A stretch of DNA of 28,012 bases. It comes from an uncultured Clostridium sp. (GTDB taxonomy: Bacteria; Cyanobacteriota; Vampirovibrionia; Gastranaerophilales; Gastranaerophilaceae). How positions within the stretch are numbered: position 1 is the first letter of the stretch; every line of letters begins with the position of its first letter. The translations under genes were made by a program, and so were the position numbers. The notes under the pieces were generated by a model that saw only the letters and a program-made list of their open reading frames with translations, searched no databases and was not told the origin of the DNA. The stretch covers positions 1 through 28,012 of the forward strand of contig CAJMDF010000025.1 of the NCBI GenBank assembly GCA_905212085.1, written 5' to 3'. Of this stretch, positions 15,338 to 23,066 are shown piece by piece.

Positions 15338-15547
15338 TTATTCTGCAATTTGGTTTAACCCATACATATCATAACGTTCAATGAAGCTATCATAACACAT
15401 TTTATGAACATTTGTTGAATCTTCTGCATCTTCAATAGTAATCATCATCCCGCTTTGTTCTAATACTTTTGGAAAAACTGCATTGAATAGCACAATCATA
15501 AAAATGTATTTTTTGATTTCGTCTGATGTAATGTGAATATTAACCAT
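15338..15547 (-). CDS. Small protein, unknown
   Basis: 69 residues, not recognised. One moderately hydrophobic helix (YIFMIVLFNAVFPKVL, about 14-29) lies between charged parts. GGGGGA lies 10 bases before the ATG and could be a ribosome site, which supports a real gene. It is convergent with the AbrB-like gene with 1 base between. It could be a partner of that regulator, but nothing in the sequence shows it. Confidence 0.45.
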   Translation of the reverse strand: MVNIHITSDEIKKYIFMIVLFNAVFPKVLEQSGMMITIEDAEDSTNVHKMCYDSFIERYDMYGLNQIAE

Positions 15548-15660
15548 TATCTTTGTCCCCCATAGGCTGTAGAAAACAATACATATATATAAACACTTAC
15601 GACAATAATTGATAAAACTTTAAACATTAGCTTAGATTGTAAACATTTATTAAAAAATAA

Positions 15661-15693
15661 AAATGAGTCTGATTTTTATCAGACTCATTTTTT
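15661..15693 (-). terminator. Strong bidirectional terminator after gltX
   Basis: AAATGAGTCTGAT (15661-15673), loop of four T, ATCAGACTCATTT (15678-15690): a 13-base-pair perfect stem with T runs on both strands. It lies 28 bases past the gltX stop. The stretch 15548-15660 between it and the small gene holds no other structure I can name. Confidence 0.9.
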
Positions 15694-15720
15694 CATTGAT
15701 AATCAAAATTAAAAACTATT

Positions 15721-17190
15721 TTAAACAGTTTGTTTCATAGCATTTTTAACACGTCTGAATGTTTTATCTTTGCCGATAATTGCAAGGATTGCAGTCATAT
15801 CTGCACCGCAAGTTCTACCTGTAACAGCAGCTCTGATAGCCCACATTGTAACTTTTGGCTTAACACCTTTTTCTTTGTAAAATGCTCTGAAAGCTTCCAA
15901 TTTTTCGTGAAGATTTTCTTCTGTCCATTCCCAATCTTTAGCTTGTTCCATAAATGTTTTTAGAACATCTTGAGATACTTCGGTAGATAGAGTTTCTTTC
16001 GCTTTTTCATCATATTCTACATCTTCACCAAAGAAATATGTAACAGCATCTGTAATGTCTGACAATAATGTCAATGGTTCATATGTAATTTCTACCATAC
16101 GAGTATATTGAGCATCTGTTAATTCATTCAAATTATATTTTGTCAAATACGGTTTTAATTTTTCTTTCAATTCCGGAATAGAAAGCATTTTTATATAATG
16201 ACTATTCATCCAATTCAATTTATCATATTCAAAAATTGAATTTGAAGAAGAAATTTCATTAATTCTGAAATCTTTTGCTATTTCATCAACAGTTTTAATT
16301 TCTTGACCGTCAGATGGTGACCAGCCTAACAATGCTACAAAGTTGATTAAAGCATCTGTCAAATATCCTTTTTCTACGAATTCTGATACTGCAGTAGCAC
16401 CATGACGTTTTGACAATTTACTTCTGTCAGGAGCCAAAATCATACCTAAATGACCGAATTTTGGAACTTCTGCGCCTAATGCTTCAAAAATCAAAATTTG
16501 TTTAAATGTATTTGAAATATGGTCTTCACCTCTGATTACGTGAGAAATTTTCATCAACATATCATCTATTACAACTGCGAAATTGTAAGTAGGAGTTCCG
16601 TTAGATTTCATAATTACGAAATCACCTAAAAGGTTTGTATCTACATGCAATTCGCCTTTTACCATATCATCAAATTTCAAAATTGATGAATCATGAAAAG
16701 CTTTTTGAGCTTTTTCAATATTAAATCTTAAAGCAGGTTTTCTGCCTTCAGCTTTCAATTTAGCTTTTTCTTCTTCTGTTAAATTTAAGCATTTTTTAGT
16801 ATAAACATAAGGTTTTTTGTTTTCAGCAGCTTCTTTTTTTTCTTCTTCCAATTCTTCTGGAGTACAATAGCATTCATAAGCAAAGCCTTTATCTAGAAGA
16901 ATTTGAGCATATTTAGGATAAATATCAAATCTTTCAGATTGAGTATAAGGGCCATAAGGGCCACCTACATCAGGACCTTCGTCCCAATTTAATCCTAAAG
17001 CCTTTAAGCTGTCAAAAATATTATCGATATAAGCCTGACTTGTACGTTCAGCATCAGTATCTTCAATTCTTAAAACAAATTTCCCGTTATTTTTCTTAGC
17101 AAACAAATAGTTGAATAATGCGGTTCTTGCTGTTCCGATGTGTAAATTTCCGCTTGGTGACGGAGCAATTCTGACTCTAACTTCTGTCAT
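15721..17190 (-). CDS. gltX: Glutamyl-tRNA synthetase
   Basis: 489 residues, class I aminoacyl-tRNA synthetase that charges tRNA-Glu. HIGH-type motif PSPSGNLHIGTARTALFNY at 10-28, KLSKRHG at 258-264, and the family segments RIEDTDAERT (41-50) and HVIRGEDHISNT (217-228). C107 and C109 of the zinc-site region are present with C134, but the fourth ligand position is Asn136, so the zinc knuckle may be incomplete. The start is supported by AAGGAAAAA directly before ATG. Whether it also charges tRNA-Gln cannot be told from the sequence alone. It stands alone between terminator and divergent secreted-protein gene. Confidence 0.97.
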   Translation of the reverse strand: MTEVRVRIAPSPSGNLHIGTARTALFNYLFAKKNNGKFVLRIEDTDAERTSQAYIDNIFDSLKALGLNWDEGPDVGGPYGPYTQSERFDIYPKYAQILLDKGFAYECYCTPEELEEEKKEAAENKKPYVYTKKCLNLTEEEKAKLKAEGRKPALRFNIEKAQKAFHDSSILKFDDMVKGELHVDTNLLGDFVIMKSNGTPTYNFAVVIDDMLMKISHVIRGEDHISNTFKQILIFEALGAEVPKFGHLGMILAPDRSKLSKRHGATAVSEFVEKGYLTDALINFVALLGWSPSDGQEIKTVDEIAKDFRINEISSSNSIFEYDKLNWMNSHYIKMLSIPELKEKLKPYLTKYNLNELTDAQYTRMVEITYEPLTLLSDITDAVTYFFGEDVEYDEKAKETLSTEVSQDVLKTFMEQAKDWEWTEENLHEKLEAFRAFYKEKGVKPKVTMWAIRAAVTGRTCGADMTAILAIIGKDKTFRRVKNAMKQTV

Positions 17191-17292
17191 TTTTTCCTTC
17201 TTTCTTATTTATAAATCAGCATAAAAAGGATAACATGAGCACAATTTGATTTCAAGTAATCATAAAAATATACTAATAAAAATATTCATAAT

Positions 17293-17320
17293 TTGACTAA
17301 GATTTATAAAGTTTTAAAAT
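17293..17320 (+). promoter_or_regulatory. Promoter of the secreted beta-rich protein
   Basis: TTGACT at 17293-17298, a 16-base spacer, and TAAAAT at 17315-17320. The ATG follows after 6 bases, so the start of transcription should fall on the ATG. Confidence 0.6.
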
Positions 17321-17326
17321 ATTTGT

Positions 17327-18226
17327 ATGAGGAAGTTTTTATTAATTTTATTATCATTAATGGTTATTCAAATTCCTGCATTTTCAATAAATAAAAAAAT
17401 GCTTCCATCTTCGGGCGGAGAAAACGGATTGCCTAATATTTTTATATATACAATTCCTGATGATAATGTTCCTGAAAGACCTATGGAAAATCCTGATTCT
17501 GACGGAGATAATTACATTCAGGAGGATAAAACGACTTCAAAAAAAGATAATGAAGATGATGCTGTAATGCTTAATATGTCAGAAGAAAATGATGAAAATG
17601 TAGTACTTGGTGCTACAGTATTAAAAGGATACGCTGAATATATTGAGGACAGTGAAGCAATATACCTCAAAGATGACAATGATAATTTCATCATAAATTT
17701 AAAAGTTCCTCAAAAAATAGCAGCATCAAAAGGTCTTGATTTGGCAACATATTCACGAGCAAAAGAAATTTCAAAACATACAAATACCGAATATAATATT
17801 GCTCCTAAATCAGTAGTTTCATCCAGTACCAAAGGGAACTTTACAATAGGTGCACTATATGACAACGAAGTAGATAATATTGCAATGTTAGAATCTGAAA
17901 CAGGGCTTTTTACAAAATATGAAAAAGACAAATTTGCAGTAAGTTCTTCTTTTAAAAAATCCTTAAATACAACTTATGCTCAAGATTACAATACAATATC
18001 AGTAACGCCTGAACTTAAACTAAACAGTTATATTTCTTTAAAAAACAAATTAACAGCAGATATTACAAGAAATAGAAGATCTTCAGAGCTTATATTCTCA
18101 TTAAATCCTTTTGGGAAAAAAGATGCAGACAGAATGAGACTTGAAGCAAGTGCAAAACAAACATATTATGCTGACACAGGGGAAAACAAAACTCAAGTTA
18201 ATTTTTCTGCGACTTTTAAATTGTAA
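17327..18226 (+). CDS. Secreted, beta-rich outer-membrane-like protein
   Basis: 299 residues, no family recognised. Signal peptide MRKFLLILLSLMVIQIPAFS. An acidic low-complexity region rich in Asp, Glu and Asn follows (about 40-105). The C-terminal half (about 155-299) has alternating strands such as AVSSSFKKSLNTTY, ISVTPELKLNSYISLKNKLTADI, RMRLEASAKQTYYAD and a last strand VNFSATFKL. The repeating amphipathic strands and the aromatic-rich last strand suggest a small outer-membrane barrel; the exact number of strands is not clear. There is no ribosome site: a -10 lies 6 bases before ATG. It is 61 bases upstream of the FtsB-like gene, which has its own promoter. Confidence 0.7.
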   Translation: MRKFLLILLSLMVIQIPAFSINKKMLPSSGGENGLPNIFIYTIPDDNVPERPMENPDSDGDNYIQEDKTTSKKDNEDDAVMLNMSEENDENVVLGATVLKGYAEYIEDSEAIYLKDDNDNFIINLKVPQKIAASKGLDLATYSRAKEISKHTNTEYNIAPKSVVSSSTKGNFTIGALYDNEVDNIAMLESETGLFTKYEKDKFAVSSSFKKSLNTTYAQDYNTISVTPELKLNSYISLKNKLTADITRNRRSSELIFSLNPFGKKDADRMRLEASAKQTYYADTGENKTQVNFSATFKL

Positions 18227-18242
18227 ATTTATACAAATTTTA

Positions 18243-18271
18243 TTGTTTTAATAGTTTATTTCGATTATAAT
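18243..18271 (+). promoter_or_regulatory. Promoter of the FtsB-like/TPR operon
   Basis: TTGTTT at 18243-18248, 17-base spacer, TATAAT at 18266-18271. GTGAGGA precedes the ATG at 18288. Confidence 0.6.
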
Positions 18272-18287
18272 TTTCTTGTGAGGATAT

Positions 18288-18698
18288 ATGGCTGAAAATA
18301 TTGAACAAGAAAACTCTAAGGAAGAAACAACAAAAACAACGCCGGTAAAATCAAATAATAAAACAGGCTTTTATTATTCTTTTTTAACGCTTGTTCTATT
18401 ACTTTGTCTAATCCAAATCGGTTTTGGTGCTATTTTAAATATCTCAAAAACAATCTCTTATCGAGCAAAAATTTCTACCCTCACAAAAATTAGAGATGAA
18501 GCTGAAAATCAAAATCAAGAATTAAAACAAGACATAAAAATGTTTTCATCTACATCAAGCCTTGAAGGTATTGCAAGAAATAACTTAAAAATGGCTGGTG
18601 AAGATGAAGTTCTTATTTTAATAAATAATAATCAACAACAAAATAATTCTAAAAAGAAAAAATTTAAACATAAAAAACACAATAAAAAGAAGAAATAA
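18288..18698 (+). CDS. FtsB/DivIC-like septum protein
   Basis: 136 residues. Short cytosolic N-terminus, one membrane helix (about 29-50), a coiled coil (about 58-86), and the DivIC/FtsB end motif EGIARNNLKMAGEDEVLIL (93-111; compare the family pattern E-IAR--L-M---GE-v). The tail after 120 has 12 Lys and several His within 16 residues. FtsB pairs with FtsL to activate septal cell-wall synthesis. An FtsL-like gene is found at 13559-14029, far from here, so the pair is split. The downstream TPR gene starts 10 bases after the stop. Confidence 0.8.
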   Translation: MAENIEQENSKEETTKTTPVKSNNKTGFYYSFLTLVLLLCLIQIGFGAILNISKTISYRAKISTLTKIRDEAENQNQELKQDIKMFSSTSSLEGIARNNLKMAGEDEVLILINNNQQQNNSKKKKFKHKKHNKKKK

Positions 18699-18708
18699 CG
18701 GAGCATAA

Positions 18709-20283
18709 ATGCAAGAAACTTTAGAATATATTAAACAAGCATTTGATTTAAAATCTCAAAAATGCTACAAACAAGCTATCGAAATGCTTTACAAAGCATT
18801 AGAAGCTGAAAATGACAATATTGAAATTTTATTTCAACTTGGAGAATTATATTTTCTGTTAAACAATTTTCCAAGAGCTGTTCAATATCTTGAAAAAGTT
18901 CTTTTAAAAAATGGAGAACATATTGAAGCTTTAAAAATTCTTGAAAAAATTTATATATTTTCTAAAGATTATAAAAATGCATATTTTGTTGCTGAAAAAT
19001 TATTCAATATACAACAAAATTCTGAAAACTTAATTGAATTAATAAACATTTCATCATTAAAAAAAGATTTAGAAAAAATTAAATCATTTGAAAACTCTGA
19101 ACTTATTAATGACAAAGTTTTATATGCCATAGCAAAAGCTTATTATGACAATAATAAATCAGAATATGCTAAAGATAATCTTGAAAAAGCTTTGAATATA
19201 AACCCAGAAAATGAAGATGCTCTAGTTTTATTAGGGAAAATATATTTTGATGAAAACGAATTTGAAAAATCTAAAAACATTTTTAATACATTTTCAAAAA
19301 CATCTGAAAATCCTGAAATATTAAATTATTTAGGATTATTTGCACTTGAAGATATGAAATTTATTGATGCAATAAAATATTTTTCAAAAGCATCATCAAT
19401 AAACAAACAAAATCCTCGTTATTTTTATAATTTAGGGAATGCATATTTTTACAACGGCTGGTTCAAAGAAGCGATTCAGTCATATTTACAAGCAATTTGT
19501 ATGGCTCCTGATAATTCAGGTTACAGATATTCTTTAGCATATTTGTATTTCGAACAAAAAAACTTTGACAAAGCGAAAAAAGAAATTGATTATATATTAG
19601 AACATAACCCAGAATACGCTTTAGCACACGTTCTAAATGCTCTATTAAAATTTGAGAAAAAAGATTTTTTAGGTGCGCAAATTGAACTTGAAAATAACTT
19701 AAAAACAAATTCTGAAGATAACTTTACTTTGGTTGCGCTATCTAAAGTATACAGAGAACTTTCAATGTATGAAAAAGCACAAAATGCGATTTCAAAAGTT
19801 ATATCTCAAAACCCAGAAAGTTTAAATTACCAATGTCAACTTGCTGAAATTTATATCGCAGAAAAAAAATATAATGAAGCCTTAGATATTATTAAAAAAG
19901 TTTTGAATAAAAATGAAAACTATATCTCAGCATACACAATCGGAGCAAAAGCTTGTTTTAACATGGAAGACTTTGACAATGCAAAAATTTATGCTCAAGA
20001 AGCTATTTCTTTGGATATGAATTATGCTGAAGGCTATTATTATCTTGCATTAGTAAGATTTAAAGAAAAAGATTATGATGAAGCCATAGAATGTATGAAA
20101 AGAGCAATTATGTATGATGTAAACAACGCATCATACTATGCAAAAATGAGTGAAATTTATAAAGAAAAAGAAGATTACAAAACAGCACTTGAATATATTA
20201 AAGAAGCTGAAAGCATTTCCGGTGATACAGAATATAAAATCAAGTACAAAGAACTTGCTTCTTTAAATCGAAAAATAAGGTAA
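18709..20283 (+). CDS. TPR-repeat protein
   Basis: 524 residues built almost entirely of tetratricopeptide repeats, about a dozen (for example residues 20-50 YKQAIEMLYKALEAENDNIE, 130-170, 205-270, 340-380, 440-505). There is no signal peptide, catalytic domain or membrane segment, so it is a scaffold for protein contacts in the cytosol, or reaches the envelope through its partner. GGAG precedes ATG by 8 bases. It forms an operon with the FtsB-like gene, which makes a role near the division machinery or the cell envelope plausible; that is inference. Confidence 0.9.
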   Translation: MQETLEYIKQAFDLKSQKCYKQAIEMLYKALEAENDNIEILFQLGELYFLLNNFPRAVQYLEKVLLKNGEHIEALKILEKIYIFSKDYKNAYFVAEKLFNIQQNSENLIELINISSLKKDLEKIKSFENSELINDKVLYAIAKAYYDNNKSEYAKDNLEKALNINPENEDALVLLGKIYFDENEFEKSKNIFNTFSKTSENPEILNYLGLFALEDMKFIDAIKYFSKASSINKQNPRYFYNLGNAYFYNGWFKEAIQSYLQAICMAPDNSGYRYSLAYLYFEQKNFDKAKKEIDYILEHNPEYALAHVLNALLKFEKKDFLGAQIELENNLKTNSEDNFTLVALSKVYRELSMYEKAQNAISKVISQNPESLNYQCQLAEIYIAEKKYNEALDIIKKVLNKNENYISAYTIGAKACFNMEDFDNAKIYAQEAISLDMNYAEGYYYLALVRFKEKDYDEAIECMKRAIMYDVNNASYYAKMSEIYKEKEDYKTALEYIKEAESISGDTEYKIKYKELASLNRKIR

Positions 20284-20296
20284 TACAAAATAAAAT

Positions 20297-20324
20297 TTGA
20301 CGATGGAATTAATATAATTATAAT
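20297..20324 (+). promoter_or_regulatory. Promoter of the HExxH secreted protein
   Basis: TTGACG at 20297-20302, 16-base spacer, TATAAT at 20319-20324. Start expected near 20331. An imperfect inverted repeat (20321-20340 with 20345-20362) overlaps the -10 and ends just before the AGGAG ribosome site. Confidence 0.6.
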
Positions 20325-20375
20325 ATTAAATAGTTACTACATTTGTAGCGTTATTAATATTATAGGAGTAGATTA

Positions 20376-21065
20376 GTGGATAGCAAAAAATTAAAAAAGG
20401 TTTTATTTATAACTACAATAATTTTATCATTTCAATTACCTTCATTTTCAGCAAAGAAAAATGAAGAGTTAATAGAATTACCCAAAACATACCCTGCCAA
20501 ATATACTGCAGAATATATCAAAGAGATTACACCGATATACAAATCTGTAGGAAAAGATGAAGTTTTTTATGTCGCACTTGATATGTTAAAAGGTACAAAC
20601 GGAGAATTTTCAAGGAATGCAATTTTAGGTAACAATCTATCAGGACGCCCTGTAAAAATTGAATTCAGAGATCTTGCGACAATCAATCCTGATTATGAAA
20701 AATTTGATGCACTCGGATGGAAAAAAAATAAACAACTTTTCATCTTTATAAATCCTCGCCATAAAGATGCTCCTCCAGGAGCTATTGCAGCTTTATTATC
20801 ACATGAAGCATTGCATCAAGATGAATTTAACTCTCTAGCTGAAGAGACCTATGCTTGGACAATGGAAGCATCTGTTTGGTACGAAATTGTAAAAATGTAC
20901 CCTGAAAGTAATGATGCCTTACACCCTCTTGTTGTAAGGGAAAATACTTTGAAAAAATTATTTGAAAGAGGAGGATATTCAAATAAATATATAAAAAAAA
21001 CAGTAATGTCCAATGAAGGTTACAAAAACCTTCCATCGACATCTCCCGGTTTTGAAGACTTATAA
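20376..21065 (+). CDS. Secreted HExxH zinc-metalloprotease-like protein
   Basis: 229 residues. Signal peptide VLFITTIILSFQLPSFSA. The core motif is LLSHEALHQDEF: H143-E144-A-L-H147, preceded by a hydrophobic helix and by a strand LFIFINPRHK. E156/E157 nine to ten residues later (AEETYAW) could provide the third ligand as in gluzincins. This is a zinc-dependent hydrolase pattern with an export signal. I do not recognise the family. The start is GTG with AGGAG 8 bases upstream. It lies between the TPR gene and an S41 protease, so a role in envelope protein turnover is possible. Confidence 0.7.
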   Translation: MDSKKLKKVLFITTIILSFQLPSFSAKKNEELIELPKTYPAKYTAEYIKEITPIYKSVGKDEVFYVALDMLKGTNGEFSRNAILGNNLSGRPVKIEFRDLATINPDYEKFDALGWKKNKQLFIFINPRHKDAPPGAIAALLSHEALHQDEFNSLAEETYAWTMEASVWYEIVKMYPESNDALHPLVVRENTLKKLFERGGYSNKYIKKTVMSNEGYKNLPSTSPGFEDL

Positions 21066-21139
21066 AAATTTATTTGTAAAAGATTAAGAATTAACCTGAT
21101 ATACTACTTAAAAAGTATATTGATTATAAAAAATTCTTG

Positions 21140-22390
21140 ATGTTAAATATTCGTATGAAGAAAAGTCAGGCAATCTTATTTATATTATTAATTTTAACAC
21201 TATTTGCACTTAACAGTATTTTTATGAATGCAAATAAATTTGAAGTATCTGAGATGCCTGAAATGATAGATCACGACCATATATCTTCTCAAAAGCTATT
21301 CGACAACAGTTGGAAAATAATTAGAGATAATTACTATGACGAAGACCTAAATAATCAAGCTTGGGGCAGATGGAAAGAGCATTATCATGGAAAAATAAAA
21401 ACCGATGACGATGCAAAAGTTGCAATAGATACAATGCTTGCAAGCTTGAATGATCCATATTCGAGATACATGTCAAAAACAGAATATCTGGATCAGAATA
21501 ACTCTATAAACTCTAAAATCACAGGTATTGGAGTTAATATTACATCAATTGCAGGGAAAATTCATATTGTAAATGTTATGGAAGGTACTCCGGCACAGTT
21601 TGCAAATCTCTTACCGGATGATATTATCCTTGCGATTGACGGGAAGGAAGTAAACGGACTTACACTATCAGAAGTTGCAAACTTAGTAAGAGGACCTGAA
21701 AACAGCTTTGTAAATATAACGATTTTAAGAAATAAAGATAAATTAATCAAACGCGTAATGCGAAAAGAAATAAAAATTAAAACAGTAAAAAGTACCATTG
21801 TAGACAAAAATATCGGCTATATACAAATTACAAGTTTTATTGGCTCTACAACCCCGAATGAATTTTTAGAAGCACTTGAAAAAACAAAAGATACAAAAGG
21901 TCTAATCCTTGATTTGCGAGGAAATACAGGAGGTCTTTTACCAAATGCAATATTTATAGCAAATTTATTTTTACCTGAAGGGAGCAATATCGTAAGTATA
22001 GTAGGCAGAAACGGATACAAATATGATATTGATGCACAAGATACTGAATTTGGAGTAAATAAACCAACAATAGTTTTAGTTGACGGGAATTCTGCAAGTG
22101 CAAGTGAAATTTTGTCAGGCGCACTGAAAGATTATAATAAAGCAAAATTGCTTGGAACTAAAACTTATGGAAAAGGAATGGTACAAAAAATTATACCAAT
22201 GCCAAATGAAACAGGACTAAATCTGACAATTGCCAAATATCTAACACCAAAAGGCACTGATATTAATAAAAAAGGGATTACACCCGATATCAAAGTTGAA
22301 TTTAGCATTAAAGATGTAAAAACAAATAACGATGCACAATTACAAGCAGCTAAAAACATTTTATCAAAAATGCTAATTAGTAAAAAATAA
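21140..22390 (+). CDS. S41 carboxy-terminal processing protease
   Basis: 416 residues from ATG 21140 (a later ATG at 21155 is also possible; TTG 21137 is less likely). N-terminal anchor or signal (ILFILLILTLFALNSIF), then a helical region, a PDZ domain (about 128-200; GIGVNI, LPDDIILAIDGKEV), and the catalytic core LDLRGNTGGLL (258-268), NSASASEILSGALKDY and TKTYGKGMVQ. S320 and K345 form the Ser-Lys dyad. It is anchored outside the inner membrane and trims C-termini of exported proteins. In photosynthetic cyanobacteria CtpA matures D1; photosystem genes are not expected here, so the substrate must differ. No ribosome site; TATAAA ends 9 bases before ATG. Confidence 0.93.
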   Translation: MLNIRMKKSQAILFILLILTLFALNSIFMNANKFEVSEMPEMIDHDHISSQKLFDNSWKIIRDNYYDEDLNNQAWGRWKEHYHGKIKTDDDAKVAIDTMLASLNDPYSRYMSKTEYLDQNNSINSKITGIGVNITSIAGKIHIVNVMEGTPAQFANLLPDDIILAIDGKEVNGLTLSEVANLVRGPENSFVNITILRNKDKLIKRVMRKEIKIKTVKSTIVDKNIGYIQITSFIGSTTPNEFLEALEKTKDTKGLILDLRGNTGGLLPNAIFIANLFLPEGSNIVSIVGRNGYKYDIDAQDTEFGVNKPTIVLVDGNSASASEILSGALKDYNKAKLLGTKTYGKGMVQKIIPMPNETGLNLTIAKYLTPKGTDINKKGITPDIKVEFSIKDVKTNNDAQLQAAKNILSKMLISKK

Positions 22391-22391
22391 T

Positions 22392-22610
22392 TTACCTTTT
22401 AAATATATTTACATCTTTTAAATCTTTTTTATTCACAACAAGACCGCATTTTGAACATGCCAGGACTTCACCTGTACTATCAATTGGCAAAAATATATGC
22501 TCGCAATTATCAGAATCTTCAATATCATCCTGCGCAAAAGGGTCAAAAGAACTATTTTTTTTATATTTTTTCCCCATTATATATCTTGTTATTAATTCAA
22601 ATAAATACAT
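22392..22610 (-). CDS. Small zinc-ribbon protein
   Basis: 72 residues (61 if it starts at the inner ATG, 22577). Likely zinc ligands are C36-E-H38 and C52-SK-C55 in a ribbon-like order. The N-terminal part of the long form is hydrophobic-aromatic; the short form starts MGKKYKK. The ATG lies 2 bases after the cdd stop, which suggests coupling to cdd and favours the long form. No ribosome site is visible. It is convergent with the S41 gene (1 base between the stops). Confidence 0.6.
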   Translation of the reverse strand: MYLFELITRYIMGKKYKKNSSFDPFAQDDIEDSDNCEHIFLPIDSTGEVLACSKCGLVVNKKDLKDVNIFKR

Positions 22611-22612
22611 CG

Positions 22613-22996
22613 TTATAACATAAATGATTCAGGCAAAAGCTCATCCAAAGAATAAACTTTTATTCCATCTGCAACTTTAGTTATCACATCCAAACCCTCT
22701 TTAGATTTGAATTCATTCAAGACCTGCCGACAAGCCCCGCAAGGTGTACAATTTTCCATTTTTGGAGAAAATATTGCAACAGCACGAACTTTTTTTTCTC
22801 CGTCAGCAATTGCAGATCCAACGGTATTTCTTTCCGCACAAATTGTAAGTCCAAAACTTGAATTTTCAAAATTACAACCGGTATAAACTTTTCCACTATC
22901 AGTAAGCACACAAGCTCCTACAGGGAATTTTGAATATGGAACATAAGCATTTTCTGAGGCTTTTTCTGCCAATTTTATCATTTCTTCGTAATTCAT
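22613..22996 (-). CDS. cdd: Cytidine deaminase, tetrameric type
   Basis: 127 residues. Zinc ligands C53 (TICAERN), C86 and C89 (CTPCGACRQV), and the catalytic E55 are all present. NFENSSFG is at about 42-49. It converts cytidine and deoxycytidine to uridine forms in pyrimidine salvage. A TTG two codons upstream is less likely than the ATG. There is no ribosome site; TAAAAT ends 6 bases before ATG, so transcription may start at the ATG. It is divergent from the exported protein at 23067. Confidence 0.95.
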   Translation of the reverse strand: MNYEEMIKLAEKASENAYVPYSKFPVGACVLTDSGKVYTGCNFENSSFGLTICAERNTVGSAIADGEKKVRAVAIFSPKMENCTPCGACRQVLNEFKSKEGLDVITKVADGIKVYSLDELLPESFML

Positions 22997-23051
22997 AATC
23001 AAATTTTATAATATAAAATAAAAAATATAATCCTATAATCAAATGATATTA

Positions 23052-23060
23052 TGCTATAAT
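23052..23060 (+). promoter_or_regulatory. Extended -10 promoter, leaderless type
   Basis: TGCTATAAT (TATAAT at 23055-23060) followed by 6 bases and the ATG at 23067. No -35 and no ribosome site, so the message should begin at the ATG. Confidence 0.6.
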
Positions 23061-23066
23061 AGAATT

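Noticed and set aside
23043..23066. Upstream ATG at 23043 as the start of the exported protein
   Set aside because: It would read through the -10 box and place eight polar residues before the signal peptide; the ATG at 23067 gives a clean signal peptide.
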